Source of the DNA: Actinomadura flavalba DSM 45200
GTDB taxonomy: Bacteria; Actinomycetota; Actinomycetes; Streptosporangiales; Streptosporangiaceae
Direction: 5' to 3'
NCBI RefSeq assembly: GCF_000374305.1
Contig: NZ_KB894098.1
Span: forward strand, 1-64,000
Length of the DNA: 64,000 nt
The notes beneath the pieces are model-generated. The model searched no databases and was not told the DNA's origin. It saw only the letters and a list, made by a program, of their open reading frames with translations. Numbering within the stretch: the stretch's first letter is position 1; each line of letters opens with the position of its first letter. Shown piece after piece: positions 38,189-45,586 of the stretch. The position numbers and the translations under genes were made by a program.

Positions 38189-38276
38189 GGCGCACAGCGA
38201 GGCGGCAACGGGCGCGCGCCCAAGCGCCGGAGCGCCGTACGGCGCCCACGGCGAGGCGGCCGGGCGCTCACGCCCA

Positions 38277-38363
38277 GGCGCCCTCCTGGCCTTCCACGAC
38301 CGCACCCTGGACCGCGTCACCGACCGCACCGGCGTCCTGGCCCGCCGCCCCTACGCCGAGGTC
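38277..38363 (+). pseudogene. Fragment of a glycerophosphodiester phosphodiesterase
   Basis: In one plus-strand frame the sequence reads LLAFHDRTLDRVTDRTGVLA then RRPYAEV. This is the HD-TLDR-T--G-V conserved block of GDPD enzymes (catalytic His and Asp of the FHD motif). The upstream HRG block and all downstream motifs are missing; repeat DNA lies on both sides. It is a relic of about 29 codons. Confidence 0.65.
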
Positions 38364-38539
38364 AGAATGCCGCACGGTACACGCGCTGCAGGCGGCAGGT
38401 CGTGGCGCGGCAAGACGACGGGAGGCCGCGAGGTTTCGCCTCGGTCTGGTCTGCGGCGGCCGGTGGGAGGTCCACGCGCGGACGAGCCGACGGGACGGGC
38501 GGCAGGCGGTGGTGACGGGCGGACGCCTCCCCCCGCAAG

Positions 38540-38660
38540 CCGCGACACCCGAACGCGGGCGGCCCCGAACTCCCTGGTCACGAGCCGCGCTGCCGAGGCG
38601 CGGACGGCGGCCAACTCCCTGGTCGCAAGCCGCACTACCCGCAGCACGGACGGACGCGGA
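38540..38660. repeat. Short tandem repeat of about 45 bp
   Basis: AACTCCCTGGTC occurs at 38568 and 38613 (step 45), each followed by RCRAGCCGC and a GCGGACGG-like block. A third decayed copy precedes them. Confidence 0.6.
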
Positions 38661-38700
38661 GCCCCCGGCCGCGGGTCGTGCCGCTGGGCCACCATGTGGG

Positions 38701-39160
38701 CGGCTATCTCCTGGTTGGGCAGGCCACGGGCGACCAGGGCGGTGACCTCGCGTTCGCGGGTGGTGACGCCCACTCCTTGGGCGCGTCAGCCGAGCACGGG
38801 CGGCTGCCAGCGCCCGGCCCGCGAGTTGCGTCGCCGCGAGCACGGACGGACGTGGACGCCCCCTGCCGCAGGTCGCTCCGCCGGGGCATGGACGGGCGCC
38901 AGCTCCTCGGCCGCGAGCCGAGCCGACGGGGCGCGGACGGACGCGGAGGCCCCCGCCAGGGCGCCGCCGGGGCATGGACGGGCGCCAGCTCCTCGGCCGC
39001 GAGCCGAGCCGACCGGGCGTGGACGGAGGTGGAGTCCCCGGCCGGGGGTGCCGCCGGGGCATGGACGGGCGTCAACGATCGCCAGATCCGGCTGGCGCTC
39101 GTCCGGACCCGGCAGCAGCCCGTTGTGATCGTGCAGGAACGCCAGATTCTCTGGGCGTGA
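38701..39160 (-). pseudogene. Remnants of a LuxR-type response regulator
   Basis: On the minus strand, 38773-38701 encodes MGVTTREREVTALVARGLPN then QEIAAHM, the start of a LuxR-type helix-turn-helix. About 300 bp upstream on the same strand (near 39160-39065) is RPENLAFLHDHNGLLPGPDE followed by RQPDLAIVDARP, resembling the middle of a receiver domain with its phosphoacceptor Asp. The order and distance fit an intact NarL-type regulator. The interval between is filled by the 86-bp repeat and the frames do not connect, and the recognition helix is lost. The HTH part is convincing; the receiver part is tentative. Confidence 0.5.
38884..39075. repeat. Tandem repeat of 86-87 bp
   Basis: CATGGACGGGCG starts at 38887, 38973 and 39060. 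The first two copies share CCAGCTCCTCGGCCGCGAGC and CGAGCCGACNGGGCG; the third is cut short. Confidence 0.8.
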
Positions 39161-39164
39161 GCCG

Positions 39165-39660
39165 TGCCGACGGGGTGTGGGCGGAGGGGGAGGTTCTGGG
39201 TGCGAGTTGTGCTGGTGAGGTGTGGGTGGGCGTGGGGGTCTTGGGAGTGGGTGTGCCTTTGGGGTTGGGTTGAGGTGGATTTCTTGTTTGCGCGTCGGGT
39301 TGGTGGAGCGGGGGCGGGGGCTGGCTGCGCGTCCTCGTGCTGCCGTCTGGCCCGTGCCTGCTCGCTGCGCTAGATGGCGGGATCGGCTCCTGGGCCTGGC
39401 TGCGGGCCGTGTTGTTGGGCTTGGGCGGGTGTTGTTGGGCTTGGGCGGGTGTCGTTGGGCTTGGGCGGGTGTCTTGTTGGGCTTGGGCGGGTGTCGGGTT
39501 GTTGGGGTTGGTGGCCCGGCCCTGGTCCTTGTCCCGCCACTTCGGCTTCTGCTTCGGCTCCTGCGCGGTGGAGGGCGTGCCGTTGTGGTGGGCGTGAGGG
39601 TGGAGTTGTTTGGTCGGTCGGTGTGGGGTGTGAGTCGGTTGTGATCGTGCTTCGTGTGGG
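39165..39660. other. G/T-rich leader stretch
   Basis: The plus strand changes abruptly to G and T with many G3 runs, up to about 39660. From there to 39983 is ordinary intergenic DNA upstream of the gene at 39984. No coding signal fits either strand; the minus-strand frame here is Pro/Gln/Asn-rich noise. Confidence 0.65.
39410..39491 (+). repeat. Tandem 20-bp repeat with G-quadruplex pattern
   Basis: TGTTGTTGGGCTTGGGCGGG is repeated at 39410, 39430, 39450 (one change) and 39470 (22 bp). Each unit holds three GGG runs with loops CTT and C, and the link to the next unit is 7 nt, so adjacent units meet the canonical G3N1-7 quadruplex rule on the plus strand. Confidence 0.85.
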
Positions 39661-39930
39661 GCCGGGTTTTGTTGTGTGACGGCCATTACGTTGTTCGGGT
39701 CACAGTGGGGGCGATTCGGTTGTCAAGGGAAGTGTTCGCGGTCACATTTTGGAGGGGTGGGTGCGCCATTTACCGGGTTATGTGATCGACTTCTCACCGG
39801 GGCGAGAGGTCTTCGCGGGAGGCGGTATTCGCGCTGACCTCGTGTTATGTCGGTGGGTGCCGTTCGGGTGACGGGGGTCTCGTCCTTAAGGGGCAACGGG
39901 AAGGGCTCGCGTGTCGTCTCCTTAGACGAA

Positions 39931-39957
39931 GGGCTTCACGCCGATCGTGAGAAGCCC
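39931..39957 (+). other. Stem-loop in the leader of the 39984 gene
   Basis: GGGCTTC (39931-39937) pairs with GAAGCCC (39951-39957) around a 13-nt loop. It lies 26 nt before the start codon and could affect translation or mRNA stability. Confidence 0.4.
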
Positions 39958-39983
39958 GCCCGTTAAAGCAACTAGGGGGAAAG

Positions 39984-40289
39984 ATGACCCAGGTTCTTCC
40001 CGGTGTCCGCTTCCTGACCTCGGGACCGATCAGCGACGCCGACCGGGCCGCGGCGGAGGCCGCCGTCCGGCGTGCGCTGGACAGCGCGGCCGAGCAGGTC
40101 ACGTCCGTCCAGGTCACGCTGAGCATCGTGCCCGGGGGCGACCTGCCCCGGCCGGCGCTCGCGCAGGCGATCGTCGAGGTCGACGGGGTGCGGATGCGCG
40201 CCCAGGCCGCCGGACCGACGATCACGGAGGCGATCGGCCTGCTCCGCGACCGGCTCCAGGTGCGCACCGCCTACCTGCGCGCGGGTTGA
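39984..40289 (+). CDS. Small protein resembling the HPF/S30AE ribosome-binding domain
   Basis: The 101-residue protein has a beta-alpha-beta-beta-beta-alpha pattern: an N-terminal strand (VRFLTSG), helix ADRAAAEAAVRRALDSA, strands VTSVQVTLSIVPG, ALAQAIVEVDGVRMRAQAAG and the helix TITEAIGLLRDRLQVRTA. This order and the VRMRA(Q/H)A-G---EAI-L---RL pattern resemble the N-terminal domain of hibernation-promoting factors. It is only a partial, low-identity impression. An AGGGGGA ribosome site precedes the ATG; a 12-bp-stem terminator follows. Confidence 0.55.
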   Translation: MTQVLPGVRFLTSGPISDADRAAAEAAVRRALDSAAEQVTSVQVTLSIVPGGDLPRPALAQAIVEVDGVRMRAQAAGPTITEAIGLLRDRLQVRTAYLRAG

Positions 40290-40299
40290 GCGCGGGCGT

Positions 40300-40329
40300 C
40301 CGGCCCCGCGCGTCACGGCGCGGGGCCGG
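40300..40329 (+). terminator. Hairpin terminator
   Basis: CCGGCCCCGCGC (40300-40311) and GCGCGGGGCCGG (40318-40329) form a perfect 12-bp stem with a GTCACG loop, 10 bp after the stop at 40289. From here to 40694 I see no gene. Confidence 0.75.
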
Positions 40330-40694
40330 GCGCCGGGCCCGGACGGCGAGCGACCGGGCGGACGCCTTTCCAGCGGGCTTCGCCCGGGTGTCGAACCGTG
40401 GGCGGGACGCCGAATCGCCGGTGGCCGCGAGGGCGCCCGTGAACGCCATTGAGCCGCGCCGGAGCCGGTGGGCAATCGGCCGGGTGCGTACGCGTGAAGC
40501 CCGTGTCTCAGGGCTTGCGTTGCGACGGCGAGTTCCCGCGCGTGGACGCTAATACCGGAAATCCGAGAACGGTCTACCGGGAAAGCCTCCCAGAAGAGCC
40601 GTTGATCGACTAAGATGGACGCCGCCCTCCCCGCCGACTTCGCGCGGGCCCATCGACCGGCTGGTGAACCTTGCCTCAGGATGCTGCTGTCTCG

Positions 40695-41600
40695 ATGCCT
40701 TCGCACGAAGACCGGCCGACAGGCGGAGACGTGCTCGGTTATCCCCGCCGCGGCGGACCCACGGTGCTGCGCATCCTGCTGGGCAACCAGCTCCGGCGGC
40801 TGCGCGAGGCGCGGGGCATCTCCACCGAGCAGGCCGGATACGAGATCCGCGGCTCCCACTCCAAGATCAGCCGGATGGAGCTCGGCCGCGTCGGGTTCAA
40901 GGAGCGTGACGTCTCCGATCTGCTCACGCTGTACGGCGTGGAGGACCCGGCGGAGCGGTCGGCGCTGCTGGAGCTGGCACGCGAGGCCAACACGCCCGGC
41001 TGGTGGCACCGCTACGGCGACGTGCTGCCGGGCTGGTTCGAGACCTACCTCGGGCTGGAGGAGGCGGCGTCGCTTCTGCGCAGCTACGAGTTGCAGTTCA
41101 TGCCCGGCCTGCTCCAGACGCAGGACTACGCCCGCGCGGTGATCCGCCTGGGCTTCCCCGAAGAGGCGGCCGACGAGGACGTCGAGCCCCGCGTCCATCT
41201 GCGGATGACGCGGCAGGCGCGGTTCACCGAGCCGGGCGCGCCGACGCTGTGGTCGGTGATCGACGAGGGCGTGCTGCACCGTCCGCTCGGCGGTCGCGGC
41301 GTGATGCGCGGGCAGATCGAGCACCTGCTGGAGATGGCCGAGCTGCCGAACGTGACGTTGCAGGTGGTCCCGTTCGAAGCGGGCGGTCACGCGGCGGCGG
41401 GCGGCCCGTTCACGATCCTGCGGTTCGCCGAGCCGGGCCTGTCGGACGTGGTGTTCATGGAACAGCTCACCAGCGCCCTCTACCTCGACAAGCCGTCCGA
41501 CGTCGACGTGTACATGCGGGCTATGAACCACGTCTGCATCACCGCGCTGCGACCCGATGACACGGTGCAGCGCCTGCGCGACATTCTGCGTTCGATGTAG
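40695..41600 (+). CDS. XRE-family regulator with DUF5753 domain
   Basis: The 301-residue protein has an N-terminal XRE helix-turn-helix (LLGNQLRRLREARGISTEQA, SHSKISRMELGR) and a C-terminal DUF5753 domain (PGLLQTQDYARAVIR, ELPNVTLQVVPF, PFTILRFAEP), the standard BldB-associated actinomycete architecture. These regulators often pair with a small DUF397 protein; none is adjacent here. The start is uncertain: ATG 40695 is preferred over an upstream TTG at 40671. Confidence 0.88.
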   Translation: MPSHEDRPTGGDVLGYPRRGGPTVLRILLGNQLRRLREARGISTEQAGYEIRGSHSKISRMELGRVGFKERDVSDLLTLYGVEDPAERSALLELAREANTPGWWHRYGDVLPGWFETYLGLEEAASLLRSYELQFMPGLLQTQDYARAVIRLGFPEEAADEDVEPRVHLRMTRQARFTEPGAPTLWSVIDEGVLHRPLGGRGVMRGQIEHLLEMAELPNVTLQVVPFEAGGHAAAGGPFTILRFAEPGLSDVVFMEQLTSALYLDKPSDVDVYMRAMNHVCITALRPDDTVQRLRDILRSM

Positions 41601-41654
41601 GGGCATGGGCCCCGGGCAACGGGGAAGATCCTCCGCAGGAGAGGGAGGACCCAC

Positions 41655-42056
41655 ATGCTGTACGGCAGGGAACATGTCGAGAAGTACCAGGAGACCGGCG
41701 GCGAGGTCGGCCATGACTGGCAGGGCGCGACCGTCCTGCTCCTCACGACGACCGGCCGCAAGAGCGGCGAGCCCCGCACGACGCCGCTGATCTACCAGCC
41801 GGACGGCGACGACTTCGTGATCGTGGCGTCCAAGGGCGGCGACCCGGACGATCCGCTGTGGTACAAGAACCTCAGCGCCGATCCCGAGGTGAAGGTGCAG
41901 GTCAAGGACGACGTGTTCACGGCCCGCGCCCGCACGGCGAGCGACGCCGAGCGGCCCCGGCTGTGGGCGAAGATGGTGGAGATCTGGCCGCAGTACGACG
42001 AGTACCAGGCCGGGACGGACCGGAAGATCCCCGTGGTGGTGCTGGAGCGCGTCTAG
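41655..42056 (+). CDS. F420-type deazaflavin-dependent oxidoreductase (DDN-like)
   Basis: This 133-residue split-beta-barrel protein of the DDN/nitroreductase_4 family has LLLTTTGRKSGEPRTTPL, IVASKGGDPDDPLWYKNLSA and the C-terminal WAKMVEIWPQYDEYQ. The family uses reduced coenzyme F420 (mycobacterial Ddn activates pretomanid). It suggests the host makes F420. GAGAGGGAGG precedes the ATG. Confidence 0.88.
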   Translation: MLYGREHVEKYQETGGEVGHDWQGATVLLLTTTGRKSGEPRTTPLIYQPDGDDFVIVASKGGDPDDPLWYKNLSADPEVKVQVKDDVFTARARTASDAERPRLWAKMVEIWPQYDEYQAGTDRKIPVVVLERV

Positions 42057-42132
42057 CGTTCGCTACCGCCCGGCGGGCCGGGACGTGTAGCGTCGGGTGG
42101 GAACATCCGTTCGACCGCGACCGGGGTGCTGT

Positions 42133-43143
42133 GTGCCGACGACACCGAGTCCGCTGCGGCGGTGGGGGCTGACCGACGCCGCCGAGCCGGTCGCGGCGGG
42201 CACCGGCGCATGGCGCGTCACGGCGGGCACCGGCACATTCCTGCTCCGCGCCTACGCCGCGCCGAACCGCCGCGCGCTGGCGTTCCTGCACGGCGTGCTG
42301 GGGACGCTGGACGCGGCGGGCCTGCCGGTGCTGGCGCCCGTCCCGGCGAAGTCGGGCCGCACGCTGGTGGTCGCGGCCGGAACCGGTTACGTGTTGTTCC
42401 CATGGGCGACGGGCCGCCGCCGGTCCGGCCTGGAGTTGACCTACGCGCAGTGCGAGGCGCTCGGGGAGCTGCTGGGCCGCCTGCACCTGGCGCTGGACGA
42501 CTGCACGCCGCCGGTGCAGCAGTCGATGCTGGTGGCGACGCCGCGCGCGGCGGACGCGGTGGCGGAGGCAGACGCGATGCTGGCCGACGTCCCCGCGGAC
42601 GGCGGCGACTTCACGGCACTGACGGCGCGGCGGCTGGCGGAGCGGCGGGCGCTGCTGACGGAATTCGCCGATCACCAGCCGCCGCACCTGGACGTCAGCA
42701 CGGTCGGGCACCTGCACGGCGCGTTCGGCCCGGACCGGCTGCGGTACGGCGGGTCGGGGCAGGTGACGGCGGTCCTCGGCTGGGACGGCCTGCGCACCGG
42801 CCCGCTGGCGGGCGAGGTGGTGCGGGCGGCGGTGGAGCTGTTCGCCTGCGACGACGAACGCGGCCTGGACCTGGAGCGGGTGCGGGCGTTCGTGCGCGGG
42901 CACCGGTCGGTGTTCCCGCTGGACGCCGACCAGATCCAGGCGGCGGTGCACCGGGCCTGGTGGGAGCGGCTGTGCGATCTCGGCCCGCTGCGCGCCCGCT
43001 ACCTGACGGGCGCGGACGGACGCGACCACGCGGGCGCGGCGGCGCTCGTCGCGTGGTGGTCGGCGCATCTTGATCTTACGCTGGAGGTCTTCCCGGCTCC
43101 GTACACCGAGGAGCCGCACGTGGATCGAGGGAGTGCGCTGTGA
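42133..43143 (+). CDS. Phosphotransferase-fold protein lacking catalytic aspartates
   Basis: The 336-residue product has the APH/ChoK-like fold. The region that should read HGD-H--N is HLHGAFGPDRLRY, and the later DWD is GWD (AVLGWDGLRTGPLAGE). Both aspartates, the catalytic base and the metal ligand, are therefore changed, while the fold-defining residues and the C-terminal helices (HRAWWERLCDLGPLRARY) remain. It is likely a pseudokinase or binding protein. Start GTG 42133 is chosen for GGGG upstream and the onset of domain similarity. Its stop overlaps the next GTG by 4 bp. Confidence 0.75.
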   Translation: MPTTPSPLRRWGLTDAAEPVAAGTGAWRVTAGTGTFLLRAYAAPNRRALAFLHGVLGTLDAAGLPVLAPVPAKSGRTLVVAAGTGYVLFPWATGRRRSGLELTYAQCEALGELLGRLHLALDDCTPPVQQSMLVATPRAADAVAEADAMLADVPADGGDFTALTARRLAERRALLTEFADHQPPHLDVSTVGHLHGAFGPDRLRYGGSGQVTAVLGWDGLRTGPLAGEVVRAAVELFACDDERGLDLERVRAFVRGHRSVFPLDADQIQAAVHRAWWERLCDLGPLRARYLTGADGRDHAGAAALVAWWSAHLDLTLEVFPAPYTEEPHVDRGSAL

Positions 43144-44006
43144 CGAAGGTCGCGCTGCTGGGCACCGGCATCATGGGTGCCGCGATGGCCCGCAACCTGG
43201 CGAAGGCCGGGCTGGACGTGACGGTGTGGAACCGCACCCGGGCTCGGGCGGAACCGCTGGAGGCGGACGGCGCCACGGTGGCGGACGCCCCGGTGGACGC
43301 GGTGCGCGGCGCCGGGGTCGTGATCACGATGCTGAACGACGGCGACGCCGTGCTCGCCGTGATGAAGGACGCCGCGCCAGGGCTGGCCGAGGGCCAGGTG
43401 TGGGCGCAGATGAGCACGGTCGGGGTGGCGGCGGTGGCGCCGCTGGCCGCGCTGGCGGCCGAGCACGGCGTCACGTTCGTGGACGCGCCCGTGCAGGGCA
43501 CGAAGCAGCCCGCCGAGCAGGGGACGCTGCTCGTGCTGGCGGCGGGGTCGCCGGACGCCCGCCCGGTGCTGGAGCCGGTGTTCGGCGCGGTCGGGCAGAA
43601 GACGCTGTGGCTGGGCGAGGACGGCGCGGCGGGCGCGGGGTCGCGGCTGAAGCTGGCGGCGATCTCCTACGCGCTCTCGCTGACGGCGATCATCGGCGAG
43701 GGCGTGGGCCTGGCGGAGGCGCTGGGCGTCGACCCGGCGCGCTTCGCCGAGGTGATCACCGGCGGCCCGCTGGACAGCGGCTACTTCCAGGCGAAGCTGG
43801 CGGCCATCACCGGGGACGACTTCGCGCCGAGCTTCACGGTCGACAACGCGATGACGGTGACGCGGCTGATCGCGGAGGCGGCCGAGTCGGCGGGCCTGCA
43901 CGTGGACGTGGTGGACGCGGCGCACGCCCGTTTCGACCGCGCGGCGCGGCGCGGCCACGGCGACCAGGACATGGCCGCCGCGTACTTCGCGGGTCCGGTG
44001 GGCTGA
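43140..44006 (+). CDS. Beta-hydroxyacid dehydrogenase (3-hydroxyisobutyrate dehydrogenase family)
   Basis: The 288-residue enzyme has the Rossmann motif LLGTGIMGAAMARNLAKAG with NRT after the second strand (favouring NADPH), FVDAPVQGTKQPAEQGTL (the substrate motif, with T in place of S-G) and the catalytic lysine in SRLKLAA. It reduces or oxidises a short beta-hydroxyacid or semialdehyde; imine-reductase-like activity is also possible. It is translationally coupled to the preceding pseudokinase. Confidence 0.85.
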   Translation: MTKVALLGTGIMGAAMARNLAKAGLDVTVWNRTRARAEPLEADGATVADAPVDAVRGAGVVITMLNDGDAVLAVMKDAAPGLAEGQVWAQMSTVGVAAVAPLAALAAEHGVTFVDAPVQGTKQPAEQGTLLVLAAGSPDARPVLEPVFGAVGQKTLWLGEDGAAGAGSRLKLAAISYALSLTAIIGEGVGLAEALGVDPARFAEVITGGPLDSGYFQAKLAAITGDDFAPSFTVDNAMTVTRLIAEAAESAGLHVDVVDAAHARFDRAARRGHGDQDMAAAYFAGPVG

Positions 44007-44013
44007 GCGGGGC

Positions 44014-44397
44014 ATGGAGATTCTGAGCAGCCGCGTCCTGCTGCGGCCCGCCGACCCCGCCGCCGTCCGCCGGTTCTACCGTGACGTGCTCGGGCTCGCC
44101 GTGTACCGGGAGTTCGGGCCCCGGGACGATCCGGGGACGGTGTTCTTCCTCGGCCCGGGCTTCCTGGAGGTCTCCGCCCACGGCGAACGCGCTCCGGCGC
44201 CGACGCTGTGGTTGCAGGTGCGGGACGTGGCGGCCGAGCACGAGCGGCTGCGGGCGGCGGGGGCGGTGGTCGTCCGGGAGCCGCGGCGGGAGCCGTGGGG
44301 GCTGGTCGAGATGTGGATCGAGGACCCGGACGGCACGCGGATCGTGCTCGTCCAGGTCCCCGAAGATCATCCGCTGCGGCGGGACACGCGGGGCTGA
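44014..44397 (+). CDS. VOC-family (glyoxalase/dioxygenase fold) protein
   Basis: The 127-residue protein has two beta-alpha-beta-beta-beta modules: FYRDVLGLAVYREFG, VFFLGPGFLEVS and VRDVAAEHERLRAAGAVVVR with GLVEMWIEDPDGTRIVLVQ at the end. It could bind an antibiotic or be a metal enzyme. It begins 7 bp after the dehydrogenase stop, so probably is in the same operon. Confidence 0.85.
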   Translation: MEILSSRVLLRPADPAAVRRFYRDVLGLAVYREFGPRDDPGTVFFLGPGFLEVSAHGERAPAPTLWLQVRDVAAEHERLRAAGAVVVREPRREPWGLVEMWIEDPDGTRIVLVQVPEDHPLRRDTRG

Positions 44398-44497
44398 AGC
44401 GTCCGACCCGTCCGCTACGTTCCGCGTGCGGTGGGTGCGCCCCTCGGTACAGTCGGGACGGTCGCACCCGCCGCACGGCCCCTGACGGAGAAGGACG

Positions 44498-45586
44498 ATG
44501 ACCGACGACGCCCCCGACCTGCGCCGGTTGCGCGGCGACGCGCCCGCGCGCAACCACGACGCCCGCACGATCGCCGCGCTGACCGCCAATCCGGGGTGCT
44601 CCCGGCGGGGGCTGCTGGACGCGGCGGGCGTGGACAAGCAGGCGGTGGCCGACCATCTGGGGTTCGCGCCCCGGTTCGGGCAGTCGCAGTTCGCGATCAC
44701 GCGCGGCAACTCGTTCGAGGCGCAGGTGAAGGCCGACGGCTGCGCGGCGCTGCTGGCGCTGCTGCGCGGCGACCTCGGGCTGGACGTGCCCGCGGTGACG
44801 TCGGCCGACCTGGCGCCGCGCGGCGAGGGCCGGGCGGCGCGGCACGCCGAGACGCGGCGGGCGCTGGGGCGGGCGCTGTCGGTGGGCGGCGGCGCGCTGC
44901 TCGACCATCCGATGCTGGTGCTCGACATCGCGGGCCGCCCGGCGTATCTGGAGCCGGACGTGCTGGCGCTCCAGCTCGCAGGCCGGTTGCACGTCGTGGA
45001 GATCAAGTCGTTCGCCGTCGTGGACGGGCAGGCCGAGCCGGAGCAGGTCGCGGCGGCGGCGCGGCAGGCGGCGGTGTACGTGCTGGCGCTGCGGCGGCTG
45101 GTGGCCGAGCTGGGGCACGATCCGCAGCGCGTCGCGCACGACGTGTTCCTGGTGTGCCCGCAGAACTTCTCCAACCGTCCGGTGGCGACCCCGCTGGACG
45201 TGCGTCCGCAGCTCGCGGTGCTGGAGCGGCAGCTCACCCGGCTGACCCGCGTCGACGCGATCCTGGGCGAGCTGCCGGACGAGTTGTCGTTCGCGCTGGA
45301 CGACGCGCTGCCCGAGTCCGTCCGCGCCGTCGAGGCCCGGTACGCCCCCGAATGCCTGTCGAGCTGTGAGATGGCGTTCTTCTGCCGGGAGGAGGCGCGC
45401 GCCTGCGGTGCCACCGGCTCGCTGGGCCGCGCCCTGCGCGACGACCTGGGCGGCGTGGAGTCGGTCGAGGCGGCGCTGGCGCTGGCGGCGGGCGCGGCGG
45501 ACGTCCCGCCGGAGCTGGCCGAGACGGCGGAGCGGCTGCGGCTGGCGGCGCGGCTGCGCGGCGAAGCGCTCGGCACGGCGGGATGA
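44498..45586 (+). CDS. Fe-S RecB-like PD-(D/E)XK nuclease (Dna2/Cas4-type)
   Basis: The 362-residue protein has all RecB-family nuclease motifs: Glu74 in NSFEAQVK, Asp154 in LEPDVLAL, Glu168-Ile-Lys170 in VVEIKSF and Gln190-x3-Tyr194 (ARQAAVYVLALRR). One N-terminal cysteine (Cys34) and a C-terminal cluster Cys286-x3-Cys290-x5-Cys296-x6-Cys303 resemble the one-plus-three 4Fe-4S arrangement of Cas4, AddB and Dna2. It should be a single-strand DNA exonuclease or endonuclease. GGAGAAGGA precedes the ATG. Its stop overlaps the next start (ATGA), so it is the first gene of a three-gene unit. Confidence 0.8.
   Translation: MTDDAPDLRRLRGDAPARNHDARTIAALTANPGCSRRGLLDAAGVDKQAVADHLGFAPRFGQSQFAITRGNSFEAQVKADGCAALLALLRGDLGLDVPAVTSADLAPRGEGRAARHAETRRALGRALSVGGGALLDHPMLVLDIAGRPAYLEPDVLALQLAGRLHVVEIKSFAVVDGQAEPEQVAAAARQAAVYVLALRRLVAELGHDPQRVAHDVFLVCPQNFSNRPVATPLDVRPQLAVLERQLTRLTRVDAILGELPDELSFALDDALPESVRAVEARYAPECLSSCEMAFFCREEARACGATGSLGRALRDDLGGVESVEAALALAAGAADVPPELAETAERLRLAARLRGEALGTAG

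Larger units (their letters stand above)
37390..39983. other. 2.6-kb spacer with repeats and decayed genes
   Basis: No intact gene with ribosome site, GC3 pattern and recognisable domain is present. It contains GGAGGCCGCAC-type dispersed repeats (37700-38040), the 23-bp, 45-bp, 86-bp and 20-bp arrays, a GDPD fragment, pieces of a LuxR-type regulator and a G/T-rich leader before the gene at 39984, each listed separately. Confidence 0.75.

Noticed and set aside
39072-39686. Minus-strand Pro/Gln/Asn-rich open frame across the 20-bp repeat
   Set aside because: It is the complement of a G/T-rich low-complexity leader; no ribosome site or homology-like pattern.
44498-45586. Cas4 of a CRISPR system
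   Set aside because: The nuclease has Cas4-like motifs, but no cas1, cas2 or array is in the window and it is coupled to a helicase, which fits a Dna2-like role better.
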